Below are positions 1 to 6,583 of a DNA stretch of 11,013 nt, one piece after another (position 1 is the first letter of the stretch; every line of letters starts with the position of its first letter). This DNA is from Bacillota bacterium. Its GTDB lineage: Bacteria; Bacillota; Sulfobacillia; RBS10-35; JAJYVN01. The notes under the pieces are model-generated. The model did no database searches, was not told where the DNA came from, and saw nothing but the letters and a program-made list of their open reading frames with translations. The stretch spans positions 1-11,013 of the forward strand of contig JAJYVN010000079.1 of the NCBI GenBank assembly GCA_021791995.1, in the 5' to 3' direction. Made by a program: the position numbers and the translations under genes.

Positions 1-94
1 CCTCAAACTCCAGGAACGTGCCCGGATAATCGTCCACGGCGCGACACTACATCTTGGGGGTGTGGCAGTCAAGGGGATACCCAGATTCGTATAA

Positions 95-115
95 TGGACC
101 CACAAACCTGGACAG
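95..115 (+). repeat. Possible left end of an IS3-family element
   Basis: The stretch reads TGGACCCACAAACCTGGACA and resembles the terminal inverted repeats of IS3-family elements, which tend to carry a CCC..AAA..TGGACA pattern. It lies about 50 nt before the IS3-type OrfA remnant, which is where such an end belongs. No matching right end is present in the window, so the element cannot be whole. The assignment rests on pattern similarity only. Confidence 0.4.
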
Positions 116-151
116 TCAGAGCGGGGCTCCGTACGCAATCCCGAGCAGCGT

Positions 152-271
152 GAGGAGCAGTATTCAGCCCAGTTCAAGACCGAGGTTGTCCTGAAGATGC
201 TGCGCGAGGAGATGACGCTGGCGCAGATAGCGATAGAGCGGCATGTGCACCCGACGATGCTGCACCGGTGG
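152..271 (+). pseudogene. IS3-family OrfA transposase N-terminal remnant
   Basis: The reading frame encodes YSAQFKTEVVLKMLREEM, then TLAQIAIERHVHPTMLHRW. This is the helix-turn-helix segment of IS3/IS911-type OrfA proteins, which bind the inverted repeats and are normally followed by a leucine zipper and an OrfB integrase. Only about 40 residues remain. No in-frame start codon lies before the homology: the frame opens after a stop at 92-94, and the first in-frame ATG (197) is already inside the domain. After the HRW the sequence changes abruptly to a different transposase type, so this is a truncated, inactive fragment. There is no OrfB in the window. Confidence 0.72.
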
Positions 272-277
272 CCGTCG

Positions 278-520
278 GGCCTGGACTATTTCGGCGAGAA
301 CGCTACGCGAATGCGCTACTCGGAGTTCGCCACCGCGACGCTCCCCTTGGGCTCGGGCATGGTCAAGGGCGGCTGCAAGCAGGTGGCCGCAGCGCGAGAG
401 AAGAATGGCGCGATGAACTGGCGACGCAAGGGAGCGCATGCGATCGCCAGCCTACGCGCCGTCCACCGCTCTGGGGCGTGGGCGCGCCAGCCGCACATGC
501 GCCGCCCGACCCGACCATAA
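278..520 (+). pseudogene. ISKra4-type transposase C-terminal remnant
   Basis: In the same frame as the preceding fragment, the protein reads YFGENATRMRYSEFATATLP followed by LGSGMVKGGCKQVAAAREKN, then MNWRRKGAHAIASLRAVHRS and GAW. This matches the usual end of ISKra4-type transposases (YFxxhxxRMRYxxf, then LPiGSGvvEaaCK, then GMxWxxxGAxaxLxLRAxxxSGxW). The acidic residue that normally follows GSGvv is Lys here, consistent with decay of an unconstrained fragment. Everything upstream of this end is missing and replaced by the IS3-type piece. The frame ends at TAA 518-520. The fragment is a relic, and a functional product is unlikely. Confidence 0.72.
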
Positions 521-560
521 TTGTGCGGCGTACCCAGTCCGGTGGTCCGGTGCGCAAGGC

Positions 561-589
561 TTGCCTTTGCCGCCGGAACGGCCTATCAT
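561..589 (+). promoter_or_regulatory. Sigma70-like promoter for the rpsF operon
   Basis: TTGCCT (561-566) and TATCAT (584-589) are separated by exactly 17 nt and lie about 75 nt before the rpsF start. This is the only convincing promoter between the transposase debris and the seven-gene cluster. Transcription would start near 596. A second TATCAT (623-628) lies in the leader but has no matching -35 at proper spacing. Confidence 0.6.
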
Positions 590-595
590 GTGTCG

Positions 596-662
596 GCGTG
601 AATCACCTTCCTGCCCCCACGATATCATGCGGGGCCGTTAGTCCACGGGGAGGCTGGTATCT
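596..662 (+). promoter_or_regulatory. rpsF leader, possible S6:S18 binding site
   Basis: The leader contains CCCCC (614-618) able to pair with GGGG at either 631-634 or 647-650. An unpaired CCG (635-637) follows the first GGGG. Many rpsF leaders carry an autoregulatory hairpin bound by the S6:S18 complex through a CCG-containing bulge. The elements here could build such a motif, but I cannot confirm the full consensus. GGGGAGG (647-653), the rpsF ribosome binding site, would be partly sequestered in the second pairing. Confidence 0.3.
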
Positions 663-1115
663 TTGCGTGCCTATGAGGCTGTCCTTGTACTCGCTCCGAC
701 GCTCGACGAAGAAGCAGTTGGTGCATTCCTTGTCCGCGTGCGCGAAGCCATTGAACATCGTCACGGCAACATCACGGCCGTGGAGCGGTGGGGTAAGAGG
801 CGACTTGCCTACGACATCCGGGACTGCAAAGAGGCCCACTACATCCTCTTTCGCTTTCAGGCCGAGCCGGTGGGCGGTACCGACGAACTGCAGCACGTGT
901 GCCGCATCAGCGAAGATGTCCTCAGACACCTCATCGTCCTGGAGCTGGAATCGACGTCGTCCCCTATGCGCGCTGATGCCAAGTCCGATGGCGACGAGCC
1001 AGTTGCAGCGAACACCGCGGCGGGGCCAGCCGCAGCGAAGCCTGCCACCCTACCCCTGCCCCTTGAGGCGGATGTTGCGCCTGCTATGGGTACGCCGGCT
1101 GGCCAGGAAGCCTGA
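663..1115 (+). CDS. rpsF: 30S ribosomal protein S6
   Basis: S6 binds 16S rRNA together with S18 in the platform of the 30S subunit. The N-terminus MRAYEAVLVLAPTLDEEAV and the segment VERWGKRRLAYDI (about residues 40-52) are the family signatures, and HYILFRF forms a core strand. The product is 150 aa. The S6 core ends near residue 98, leaving an Ala/Pro-rich tail of about 50 residues that is longer than in most homologues. The start is TTG at 663, placed by the S6 N-terminus and by GGGGAGG at 647-653, nine nt upstream; no in-frame ATG or GTG fits. It is first in the operon, followed 62 nt later by ssb, and rpsR (its protein partner) is the third gene. Confidence 0.97.
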   Translation: MRAYEAVLVLAPTLDEEAVGAFLVRVREAIEHRHGNITAVERWGKRRLAYDIRDCKEAHYILFRFQAEPVGGTDELQHVCRISEDVLRHLIVLELESTSSPMRADAKSDGDEPVAANTAAGPAAAKPATLPLPLEADVAPAMGTPAGQEA

Positions 1116-1177
1116 ACCGGATCCAAGGGCTCTTGCATTTTGTAGCCGGCGCGCCCTCAAGCCGTGGAGGTGTGGTC

Positions 1178-1582
1178 GTGCTCAATGCTATTGTGCTGAT
1201 CGGCCGGCTGACACGTGATCCGGAATTGCGTTACACGCCGTCGGGTACTGCTGTATGCAACTTCAGCCTTGCTGTTAATAGGCGGTTCACCAATCAGCAG
1301 GGCGAACGAGAGACCGATTTCATCGATGTGGTCGTCTGGCGGCAGCAGGCTGAGCGTGTGGCACAACATCTGACCAAGGGACGAATGGTCGCCGTTCAGG
1401 GCAGGCTGCAAATCCGCAGTTACGAAGACCGGGATGGCAATCGGAGGAAGGCAGCCGAGGTCGTTGCGGACGACGTCGAGTTCTTAGATAGCCCGCGGCG
1501 CGATGGCGCGAGCGCGGCTGCGTCAACGGGGGCGCCCAGTGGCACTGAGTTCGGGGATGATGATCAAGAGGTTCCCTTCTAG
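1178..1582 (+). CDS. ssb: Single-stranded DNA-binding protein
   Basis: SSB coats single-stranded DNA at replication forks and recruits partner proteins. The 134-aa product has the OB fold (MLNAIVLIGRLTRDPELRYT, then PSGTAVCNFSLAVNRRF, then FIDVVVWRQQAE) over about residues 1-105. A short Ala/Ser/Gly-rich linker follows, then the acidic tip DDDQEVPF, matching the conserved partner-binding tail that ends in PF. The start is GTG 1178, because GGAGG (1166-1170) lies seven nt upstream and the protein then begins exactly where SSBs begin. The GTG at 1172 is too close to the ribosome binding site, and a TTG at 1133 would add 15 unrelated residues. It lies between rpsF and rpsR, the classic bacterial order. 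Confidence 0.97.
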   Translation: MLNAIVLIGRLTRDPELRYTPSGTAVCNFSLAVNRRFTNQQGERETDFIDVVVWRQQAERVAQHLTKGRMVAVQGRLQIRSYEDRDGNRRKAAEVVADDVEFLDSPRRDGASAAASTGAPSGTEFGDDDQEVPF

Positions 1583-1644
1583 CGTGGGGCGCCCTTCCCT
1601 GCGTGACCATCCCACCGTGGAATACGAGGAGGCGGAGCAGGCTC

Positions 1645-1872
1645 TTGGCCAGGAAGGACAGGCGTCGCCGGCGCAAGGTATGCGGGTTTTGCGTCGACAA
1701 GGTTCGGCAAGTCGATTATAAGGATGTCGTGCGGCTTCGGCGCTTTATTAATGAGCGCGGCAAGATGCTGCCACGGCGTGTTACGGGAAACTGCGCGGGG
1801 CATCAGCGGCAATTGACAGTGGCGATCAAGCGTGCGCGCGTTATCGCGTTGTTGCCGTTTCAGACCGAGTAA
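1645..1872 (+). CDS. rpsR: 30S ribosomal protein S18 (zinc-ribbon form)
   Basis: S18 pairs with S6 on 16S rRNA. The 75-aa product opens with a basic arm (MARKDRRRRRK), followed by VCGFCVDKV, DYKDVVRLRRFINERGKMLP and RRVTGNCAGHQRQLTVAIKR, the whole S18 core. Cys13, Cys16, Cys50 and His53 form a CxxC...CxxH set, so this is the metal-binding (C+) version of the protein. The chosen start is TTG 1645 with GGAG (1634-1637) seven nt upstream. A GTG at 1603 would add 14 residues (MTIPPWNTRRRSRL) and has a weak ribosome binding site. The gene follows ssb after 62 nt and precedes the DUF2232 gene by 44 nt. Confidence 0.97.
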   Translation: MARKDRRRRRKVCGFCVDKVRQVDYKDVVRLRRFINERGKMLPRRVTGNCAGHQRQLTVAIKRARVIALLPFQTE

Positions 1873-1916
1873 AGGACCGGCCGGCGAGCGCTGGCGCGCC
1901 GGAACGGGGGCTGGGC

Positions 1917-2858
1917 GTGGAATCAGTCCGCATCAAGCCACTCGTGGAAGGAGCCCTTTTGGCAGCGCTTGTTGCGCTGCTTGGGCTCCTGTCTTTTTAC
2001 ATTGGCTTTGGGTGGCTTCTGCCAATACCGGTATTCCTTGCCTATGTCCGCAACGGTGCACGGAACTGTGCGTTGGTGGCAGTGGTCGGCGCCGCGCTCC
2101 TAGCCCTCTGGATTGGTCCGCTACCGGCTCTCGCCTCTTTCGTGTTCACCATCGCCCTTGGCCTAATCCCCGGATGGGTGATTCACCGGGAGGCGACGGC
2201 CAGCGTCGCGATCGCGGCCATGAGCGTCGCCCTGATCCTGGCGACCGGCCTCGGCGCGCTGACCGCGATACTGGTCTGGCATACCAATGTCTGGGCGCAG
2301 GCATGGACCTCTCTGACCGGGTTCCTAGACGCACACGCCAGACAGGTGGAGGCCATATCTTCCCTTTCTCCCCAGGAGATGGCGTTGTTGTTCCTGCGTG
2401 TGGCCCCTGTGTTGGGTGTCTCTGTCGCTGTTCTGCAGTCCGCCGGCGTTTATCTCTTCTCCTGCGCGGCGCTCGGTCGGCTCGGGCACCCGATTCCGTC
2501 GCTGCCCCCATTTGCCGAATGGCGGGTGCCGCCCGCCGCGGCATGGGTGTATGCCGTGGTCTTGGCCGGCCTTTTTCTCGGACGGGGCAACCGGGTTGCC
2601 GACGTTGTTGCTCTGAATCTGTCGATGGCCGTAGGTACTATGTACACGGTCACGGGTGGCGCGGTGATTTACGGGTGGCTTCGGCGGCGCGGTGTCGGGC
2701 GCGACTTGGCCGCCGTCACTGTTGTGGGTGGGGTGGGCTTGCTGGACGCCTTCGGTTTCGGCGTGGGGCCTGCCGCACTGGGCTTGTTGGCGTCCCTGAG
2801 GGTTGGTCCGCGGCAACTCGGTGTGCGTCGTGGCTCTGATGGGGAGGGGTCCAGATGA
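1917..2858 (+). CDS. DUF2232 (YybS-like) multi-pass membrane protein
   Basis: The 313-aa protein has no known enzyme activity that I can name. It is very hydrophobic, with about eight predicted membrane spans spread over residues 10-295, for example around GALLAALVALLGLLSFYIGF (residues 12-31) and the LLFLRVAPVLGVSVAVLQSA segment. The N-terminus (KPLVEGALLAALVALLGLLS) and the position just before rplI and dnaB fit the DUF2232/YybS family. The start is GTG 1917 after a GGGGG (1906-1910). The stop overlaps the rplI start (ATGA, 2855-2858), which suggests translational coupling. In Bacillus, yybS is followed by gdpP before rplI; here gdpP is missing. The short polar tail GVRRGSDGEGSR should be cytoplasmic. 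The family name rests on hydropathy and context rather than a diagnostic motif. Confidence 0.82.
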   Translation: MESVRIKPLVEGALLAALVALLGLLSFYIGFGWLLPIPVFLAYVRNGARNCALVAVVGAALLALWIGPLPALASFVFTIALGLIPGWVIHREATASVAIAAMSVALILATGLGALTAILVWHTNVWAQAWTSLTGFLDAHARQVEAISSLSPQEMALLFLRVAPVLGVSVAVLQSAGVYLFSCAALGRLGHPIPSLPPFAEWRVPPAAAWVYAVVLAGLFLGRGNRVADVVALNLSMAVGTMYTVTGGAVIYGWLRRRGVGRDLAAVTVVGGVGLLDAFGFGVGPAALGLLASLRVGPRQLGVRRGSDGEGSR

Positions 2859-3301
2859 AAGTCATATTGCGAGAGCGCATAAAGGGTCTAGGCGAGGACG
2901 GTGATGTGGTTGAGGTGGCCCCCGGCTATGCGCGCCACCTCCTCATTCCCCGCCAAATGGCAGTGGAGGCGACGCCGGCGAACCTTGAGCGCCGAAATGC
3001 GGCACGAAACCGAGTGGCCAGAGAAGAGCAGCGCGAAGCACACCGTGCTCAGGAATCGGCCGCTAAACTTGACGGTCAAATCGTCACCGTTGGAGCTAAG
3101 GCCGGCGCATCCGGGCGGCTGTTCGGTTCGGTGACCACGCAGGATGTGTGCGACGCTATTGCTCGGCAATACAGTGTCGAGGTCGATCGTCGTCGCGTCG
3201 ACATGCCGGAACCGTTGAAGTCTTTGGGCGACCACCGCGTGGCGGTTCAGTTGCATGCCGGTGTTGTCGCTTATGTGTACGTACGAATACAGTCGGATTA
3301 G
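2855..3301 (+). CDS. rplI: 50S ribosomal protein L9
   Basis: L9 binds 23S rRNA near the L1 stalk and helps maintain reading frame. The 148-aa product has the N-terminal domain MKVILRERIKGLGEDGDVVE and VAPGYARHLLIPRQMAVEAT (signature GYARHLLIP, residues 24-32, with His where Asn is usual). A charged connecting helix covers about residues 42-75, and the C-terminal domain contains GRLFGSVTTQDV. The start is the only ATG among the protein genes of this window. GGAGGGG (2843-2849) sits five nt upstream, and the ATG overlaps the previous stop. The dnaB start lies 16 nt downstream. Confidence 0.98.
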   Translation: MKVILRERIKGLGEDGDVVEVAPGYARHLLIPRQMAVEATPANLERRNAARNRVAREEQREAHRAQESAAKLDGQIVTVGAKAGASGRLFGSVTTQDVCDAIARQYSVEVDRRRVDMPEPLKSLGDHRVAVQLHAGVVAYVYVRIQSD

Positions 3302-3317
3302 CAGGGAGGCCGCCGCC

Positions 3318-4649
3318 TTGCCCGTTGCCGATCGCGTGCCACCCCAAAACATCGAAGCGGAGCAGTCGGTTCTGGGAGCGATCCTACTGGACAGTCAGGC
3401 GGCCGCCGTTTGTACGGAGATCCTTCATTTTGAAGACTTCTATCGCGAACCTCACCGCCGGATCTTCGAGGCCGTCATTGCACTGGCGGCACGCAACGAG
3501 GCGGTGGATGTGATCACCGTCGGGGAGGAGTTGACCCGCTTAGGAGCCCTGGAGGCGGCCGGCGGCCTGTCGTATCTCTCCGATCTGACCGCGGCGGTGC
3601 CGGCCACCGCGAATTCGGCGCACTACGCGCGCATCGTGGCGGAGAAAGCCTTACTGCGTGAACTGCTGAGGGCGACGAGCGATATTGCGGAGGCCGTCTA
3701 CAGCGGGTCGGAGGATGCGGATGCCCTGCTCGACCAGGCGGAATCGCGAATATTCAAGATTACTGAATCCCGCCGGAGCGGTCGTTCCTTCGTCCATCTC
3801 AAGGATGTCCTTATGCAAGCATTTTCCAACTTGGAGCATTTATACGAACACAAGGGACAGGTGGCCGGGCTCACCAGCGGTCTCAGTGAACTCGACAAGC
3901 TGCTCACAGGCTTTCATGCCTCGGAACTGATTGTTCTGGCAGCCCGTCCGTCCCAGGGAAAGACGACGCTGGCCTTGAACATGGCGACGGCGGCGGCGCA
4001 CCGCGGCGCCGCCGTGGGCTTCTTTAGTTTGGAGATGAGTGCGGACCAACTTGCCATGCGCTTGCTCTGTTCGGAGGCCGGAGTGCCGTCAGAGCGGATG
4101 CGCTCCGGTTTTTTGACCGATCAAGACTGGCCCAATATCTCTCGTGCTCTGGGACAACTCTCGGAGGTTCGCCTATACATTGACGACACACCGAACATCG
4201 CGATCATGGATCTGCGGGCGCGCGCCAGGCGCATGAAGGCAGAGACCGGGATCGACATGCTGATCGTCGACTATCTGCAGCTAATGCACACACGGGGTCG
4301 AGCGGAGAGTAGACAGCAGGAGATCGCCGAGATTTCGCGCTCGCTCAAGGCGCTCTCCCGTGAACTCGAATTGCCGGTCGTCGCCCTGTCCCAATTGTCG
4401 CGCGCTGTCGAATCGCGAGAGAATCGACGTCCTCAATTGTCCGATTTGCGGGAGTCGGGTGCCATCGAGCAGGATGCGGACGTGGTAATGTTCATCTATC
4501 AGGATCCCAAGCTGGCCGAGGACCCCTCGCGCCGCTTCGAGATGGAACTGATTGTCGCCAAGCAGCGCAACGGCCCCACCGGTCCCGTGCCCATCGTCTT
4601 TCGACGCGATTTGGGAAGGTTCTACGACCGTTCTCCCCGTGCCGGCTGA
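3318..4649 (+). CDS. dnaB: Replicative DNA helicase DnaB
   Basis: DnaB is the hexameric 5'-3' helicase of the replication fork. The 443-aa product has the N-terminal primase-interacting domain (PPQNIEAEQSVLGAILLDSQ onward, about residues 8-110), a linker helix, and the RecA-like motor. Walker A is ARPSQGKTT (209-217, Lys215), Walker B is LIVDYLQL (315-322, Asp318). The DNA-binding loop region reads SQLSRAVESRENRRPQLSDL, followed by RESGAIEQDADVVMFIYQ. Near the end KQRNGPTG and FRRDLGRFYD are typical. There is no intein. The start is TTG 3318, eight nt after GGGAGG (3304-3309); starts further upstream would overlap rplI and precede the family N-terminus. It shares the operon with rplI and purA. 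Confidence 0.98.
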   Translation: MPVADRVPPQNIEAEQSVLGAILLDSQAAAVCTEILHFEDFYREPHRRIFEAVIALAARNEAVDVITVGEELTRLGALEAAGGLSYLSDLTAAVPATANSAHYARIVAEKALLRELLRATSDIAEAVYSGSEDADALLDQAESRIFKITESRRSGRSFVHLKDVLMQAFSNLEHLYEHKGQVAGLTSGLSELDKLLTGFHASELIVLAARPSQGKTTLALNMATAAAHRGAAVGFFSLEMSADQLAMRLLCSEAGVPSERMRSGFLTDQDWPNISRALGQLSEVRLYIDDTPNIAIMDLRARARRMKAETGIDMLIVDYLQLMHTRGRAESRQQEIAEISRSLKALSRELELPVVALSQLSRAVESRENRRPQLSDLRESGAIEQDADVVMFIYQDPKLAEDPSRRFEMELIVAKQRNGPTGPVPIVFRRDLGRFYDRSPRAG

Positions 4650-4707
4650 AAAAGCGGCGCCGCGCGCTCGGCCATGTTCGACCAGGAAAGATCGAGGAGG
4701 ATTGCTG

Positions 4708-5991
4708 TTGCCGACCGTCGTGGTCGTAGGGACCCAGTGGGGTGATGAAGGCAAGGGCAAGATTACGGACTACCTTGCCGCAGCCGCGGACACGGTGGTG
4801 CGCTATCAGGGTGGCCACAACGCCGGACACACCGTCATCGTTGGCGATCGGGAGTTTCAGTTGCACCTTGTTCCCTCAGGAATAGTGCATGGCAAACGCT
4901 GTATAATCGGTAACGGCGTGGTACTGGATCCGTGGGCGTTCTGTGCGGAGCGGGAGGCGCTTGCAACGCAGGGACTGGATGTGGAGCGCATCGCGATCAG
5001 TGATGCTGCTCACCTCATCTTACCCATGCACCAAGCCTTGGACGCAGCGGAGGAGCAACGCCGCGGGGCCGATCGCTTAGGCACGACGCTGCGCGGGGTC
5101 GGCCCTGCATACGCGGACAAAGCGGCGCGCTTGGGAATAAGGGTTGGAGACCTGTTCCACCAGCGATTGCTCCGCGACCGATTGGAGGCGAACCTGCGGC
5201 ACGCTGACGACGTCCTCGGTTTGCACGGACTACCTCCGGTGGACCGAAACGACCTGCTGACCCGACTAGCGGAAGTTGCGGCTACGCTACGCCCACACGT
5301 GACCGATACCACCCGACTGATCAACGACTCCATCGATCGCGGAGATCGCGTACTGTTCGAAGGCGCACAGGGAACGCTTCTGGACATCGACCTGGGGACC
5401 TATCCATACGTAACATCGTCTCATCCAACGGCGGGTGGCGCGTGTATCGGTGCCGGTGTAGGTCCGTCTCGCATCGATCGGGTCCTGGGCGTGAGCAAGG
5501 CATACACGACTCGGGTCGGTGATGGCCCGTTCCCTACCGAAATCCATGGAGAGCTGGCAGAGAACCTGCGGGTGCGCGGTCACGAATACGGTACGACCAC
5601 TGGGCGCCCCCGCCGTTGTGGGTGGCTCGATGCGGTTGTCTTGCGGTACTCCGTATTGGTCAACGGCTTGGCGGGCCTTTGCATCACCAAACTGGACACG
5701 CTTGCGGGAATAGATCCGATTCGGATCTGCGTGGCCTACGAATTGGACGGTCGCCACATCGTGGATCTCCCGCATGACATCGAGACCTTGTCTGCCTGCC
5801 GGCCCGTCTTTGAAGAGCTGCCAGGCTGGCCGGATGATCTCCAGGACCTTCGGGATCGCGGCCAGTTGCCCGGAGCTGCACTCGGCTATTTGCGACGCAT
5901 TGAGGAGTTGGTCGCGTGTCCTGTGGTCATCCTCTCCGTCGGGGCAGAGCGCGCCCAGACCATGGCATGGGAGGATCCGTTCGCCGTCTGA
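4708..5991 (+). CDS. purA: Adenylosuccinate synthetase
   Basis: PurA joins IMP and aspartate using GTP, the first committed step of AMP synthesis, in the cytoplasm. The 427-aa length is normal. The P-loop GTQWGDEGKGK occupies residues 8-18 (catalytic Asp13), and GGHNAGHT supplies catalytic His41. SKAYTTRVGDGPFPTE begins at residue 263, TKLD (327-330) recognises guanine, and SVGAERAQTM closes the protein. The start is TTG 4708, seven nt after GAGGAGG (4694-4700). TTG 4702 is too close to that site. The gene begins 58 nt after dnaB with no visible promoter or terminator between, so it is probably co-transcribed. Confidence 0.98.
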   Translation: MPTVVVVGTQWGDEGKGKITDYLAAAADTVVRYQGGHNAGHTVIVGDREFQLHLVPSGIVHGKRCIIGNGVVLDPWAFCAEREALATQGLDVERIAISDAAHLILPMHQALDAAEEQRRGADRLGTTLRGVGPAYADKAARLGIRVGDLFHQRLLRDRLEANLRHADDVLGLHGLPPVDRNDLLTRLAEVAATLRPHVTDTTRLINDSIDRGDRVLFEGAQGTLLDIDLGTYPYVTSSHPTAGGACIGAGVGPSRIDRVLGVSKAYTTRVGDGPFPTEIHGELAENLRVRGHEYGTTTGRPRRCGWLDAVVLRYSVLVNGLAGLCITKLDTLAGIDPIRICVAYELDGRHIVDLPHDIETLSACRPVFEELPGWPDDLQDLRDRGQLPGAALGYLRRIEELVACPVVILSVGAERAQTMAWEDPFAV

Positions 5992-5998
5992 CCGTACA

Positions 5999-6028
5999 TT
6001 GACTAGCGGACCCAGCGTTTGTTACACT
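5999..6028 (+). promoter_or_regulatory. Promoter of tRNA-Asp
   Basis: TTGACT (5999-6004, five of six to consensus) and TACACT (6023-6028) are separated by 18 nt and lie 40 nt before the mature tRNA 5' end. The site starts eight nt after the purA stop, so the tRNA has its own promoter although purA read-through is also possible. Confidence 0.65.
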
Positions 6029-6067
6029 CCTACCCGCGTCTTCGGTCGGGCGGGCCGGAGGTGATGC

Positions 6068-6143
6068 GGAGGCGTGGTGCAGTGGCTAGCACACCGGTCT
6101 GTCACACCGGAGATCGCGGGTTCAAGTCCCGTCGCCTCCGCCA
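6068..6143 (+). tRNA. tRNA-Asp (anticodon GUC)
   Basis: A complete 76-nt cloverleaf folds by hand. The acceptor is GGAGGCG (6068-6074) with CGCCTCC (6133-6139). The D stem is GTGC/GCAC with loop AGTGGCTA. The anticodon stem is CCGGT/ACCGG with loop CTGTCAC, placing GTC at 6101-6103. The T arm is GCGGG, loop TTCAAGT, CCCGT. Discriminator G (6140) and the GUC anticodon are the aspartate identity elements. The 3' CCA (6141-6143) is encoded in the DNA. Confidence 0.97.
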
Positions 6144-6583
6144 GTTTTATTTCCCGGGAAATGTTTCTGCCGTGATTTCTGCCTCCGCTACCGATGTTGT
6201 TATTTGCGGTCACACCGCTGAGGTAGTTGGTCTCAAAGGAAACCGTTGCCTTTCGGACGCGTGGTCCAATCGCAATTCCGCCGCAAAATCCTTTGCGCGT
6301 TGCTGATGTGCGACCCGAGTGAATGGTGTTGTCGCGTTATGTGGGTTCCGCCGGTTTTTTGCCGGCCACAACCGTTCTGCCGATCATGCCCCGTAACCGG
6401 ATGGGGCACGGACGTGAAACGTTCGAAGTGTGCAGATGATGAACAGTGCCGGTGGCGGGGACCATGCCTTACGGCATCCCGCGCCCGACGGACGGAACGC
6501 CTGCGGGCATGGACGAGCACAAGCACATCCACTTGGGCGCTACCGCGTCACATATAATGGCGTCCGGTGGAGGTGGAGCCCCA
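6144..6583 (+). other. 440-nt gene-free stretch before the RNA helicase
   Basis: No convincing gene is seen on either strand. A 12-bp perfect palindrome, TTTCCCGGGAAA (6150-6161), lies six nt after the tRNA and may help end its transcript, though no clear T-run follows. TGTGG and CCACA bracket a CCGG-TTTTTTG-CCGG hairpin around 6341-6370, including a T6 run at 6355-6360. TGCCCC (6387-6392) pairs perfectly with GGGGCA (6403-6408) over a 10-nt loop. The later part may be helicase leader or may contain the helicase promoter. The helicase frame stays open back to 6446, but those extra residues do not resemble the family. Confidence 0.5.
6553..6558 (+). promoter_or_regulatory. Perfect -10 box before the helicase start
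   Basis: TATAAT lies 31 nt before the proposed TTG start and about ten nt before the strong ribosome binding site GGAGGTGGAG (6569-6578). No good -35 is found at 16-18 nt; TTGGGC (6533-6538) gives only a 14-nt spacer. If used, transcription would start near 6565, giving a very short leader and excluding the upstream in-frame starts. Confidence 0.4.

Noticed and set aside
90..95. TATAAT as a promoter in the transposase debris
   Set aside because: No -35 element is found at 16-18 nt, and the gene downstream is a remnant.
3255..3317. Upstream extension of dnaB
   Set aside because: It overlaps the end of rplI in another frame and precedes the DnaB family N-terminus; TTG 3318 has the proper ribosome binding site.
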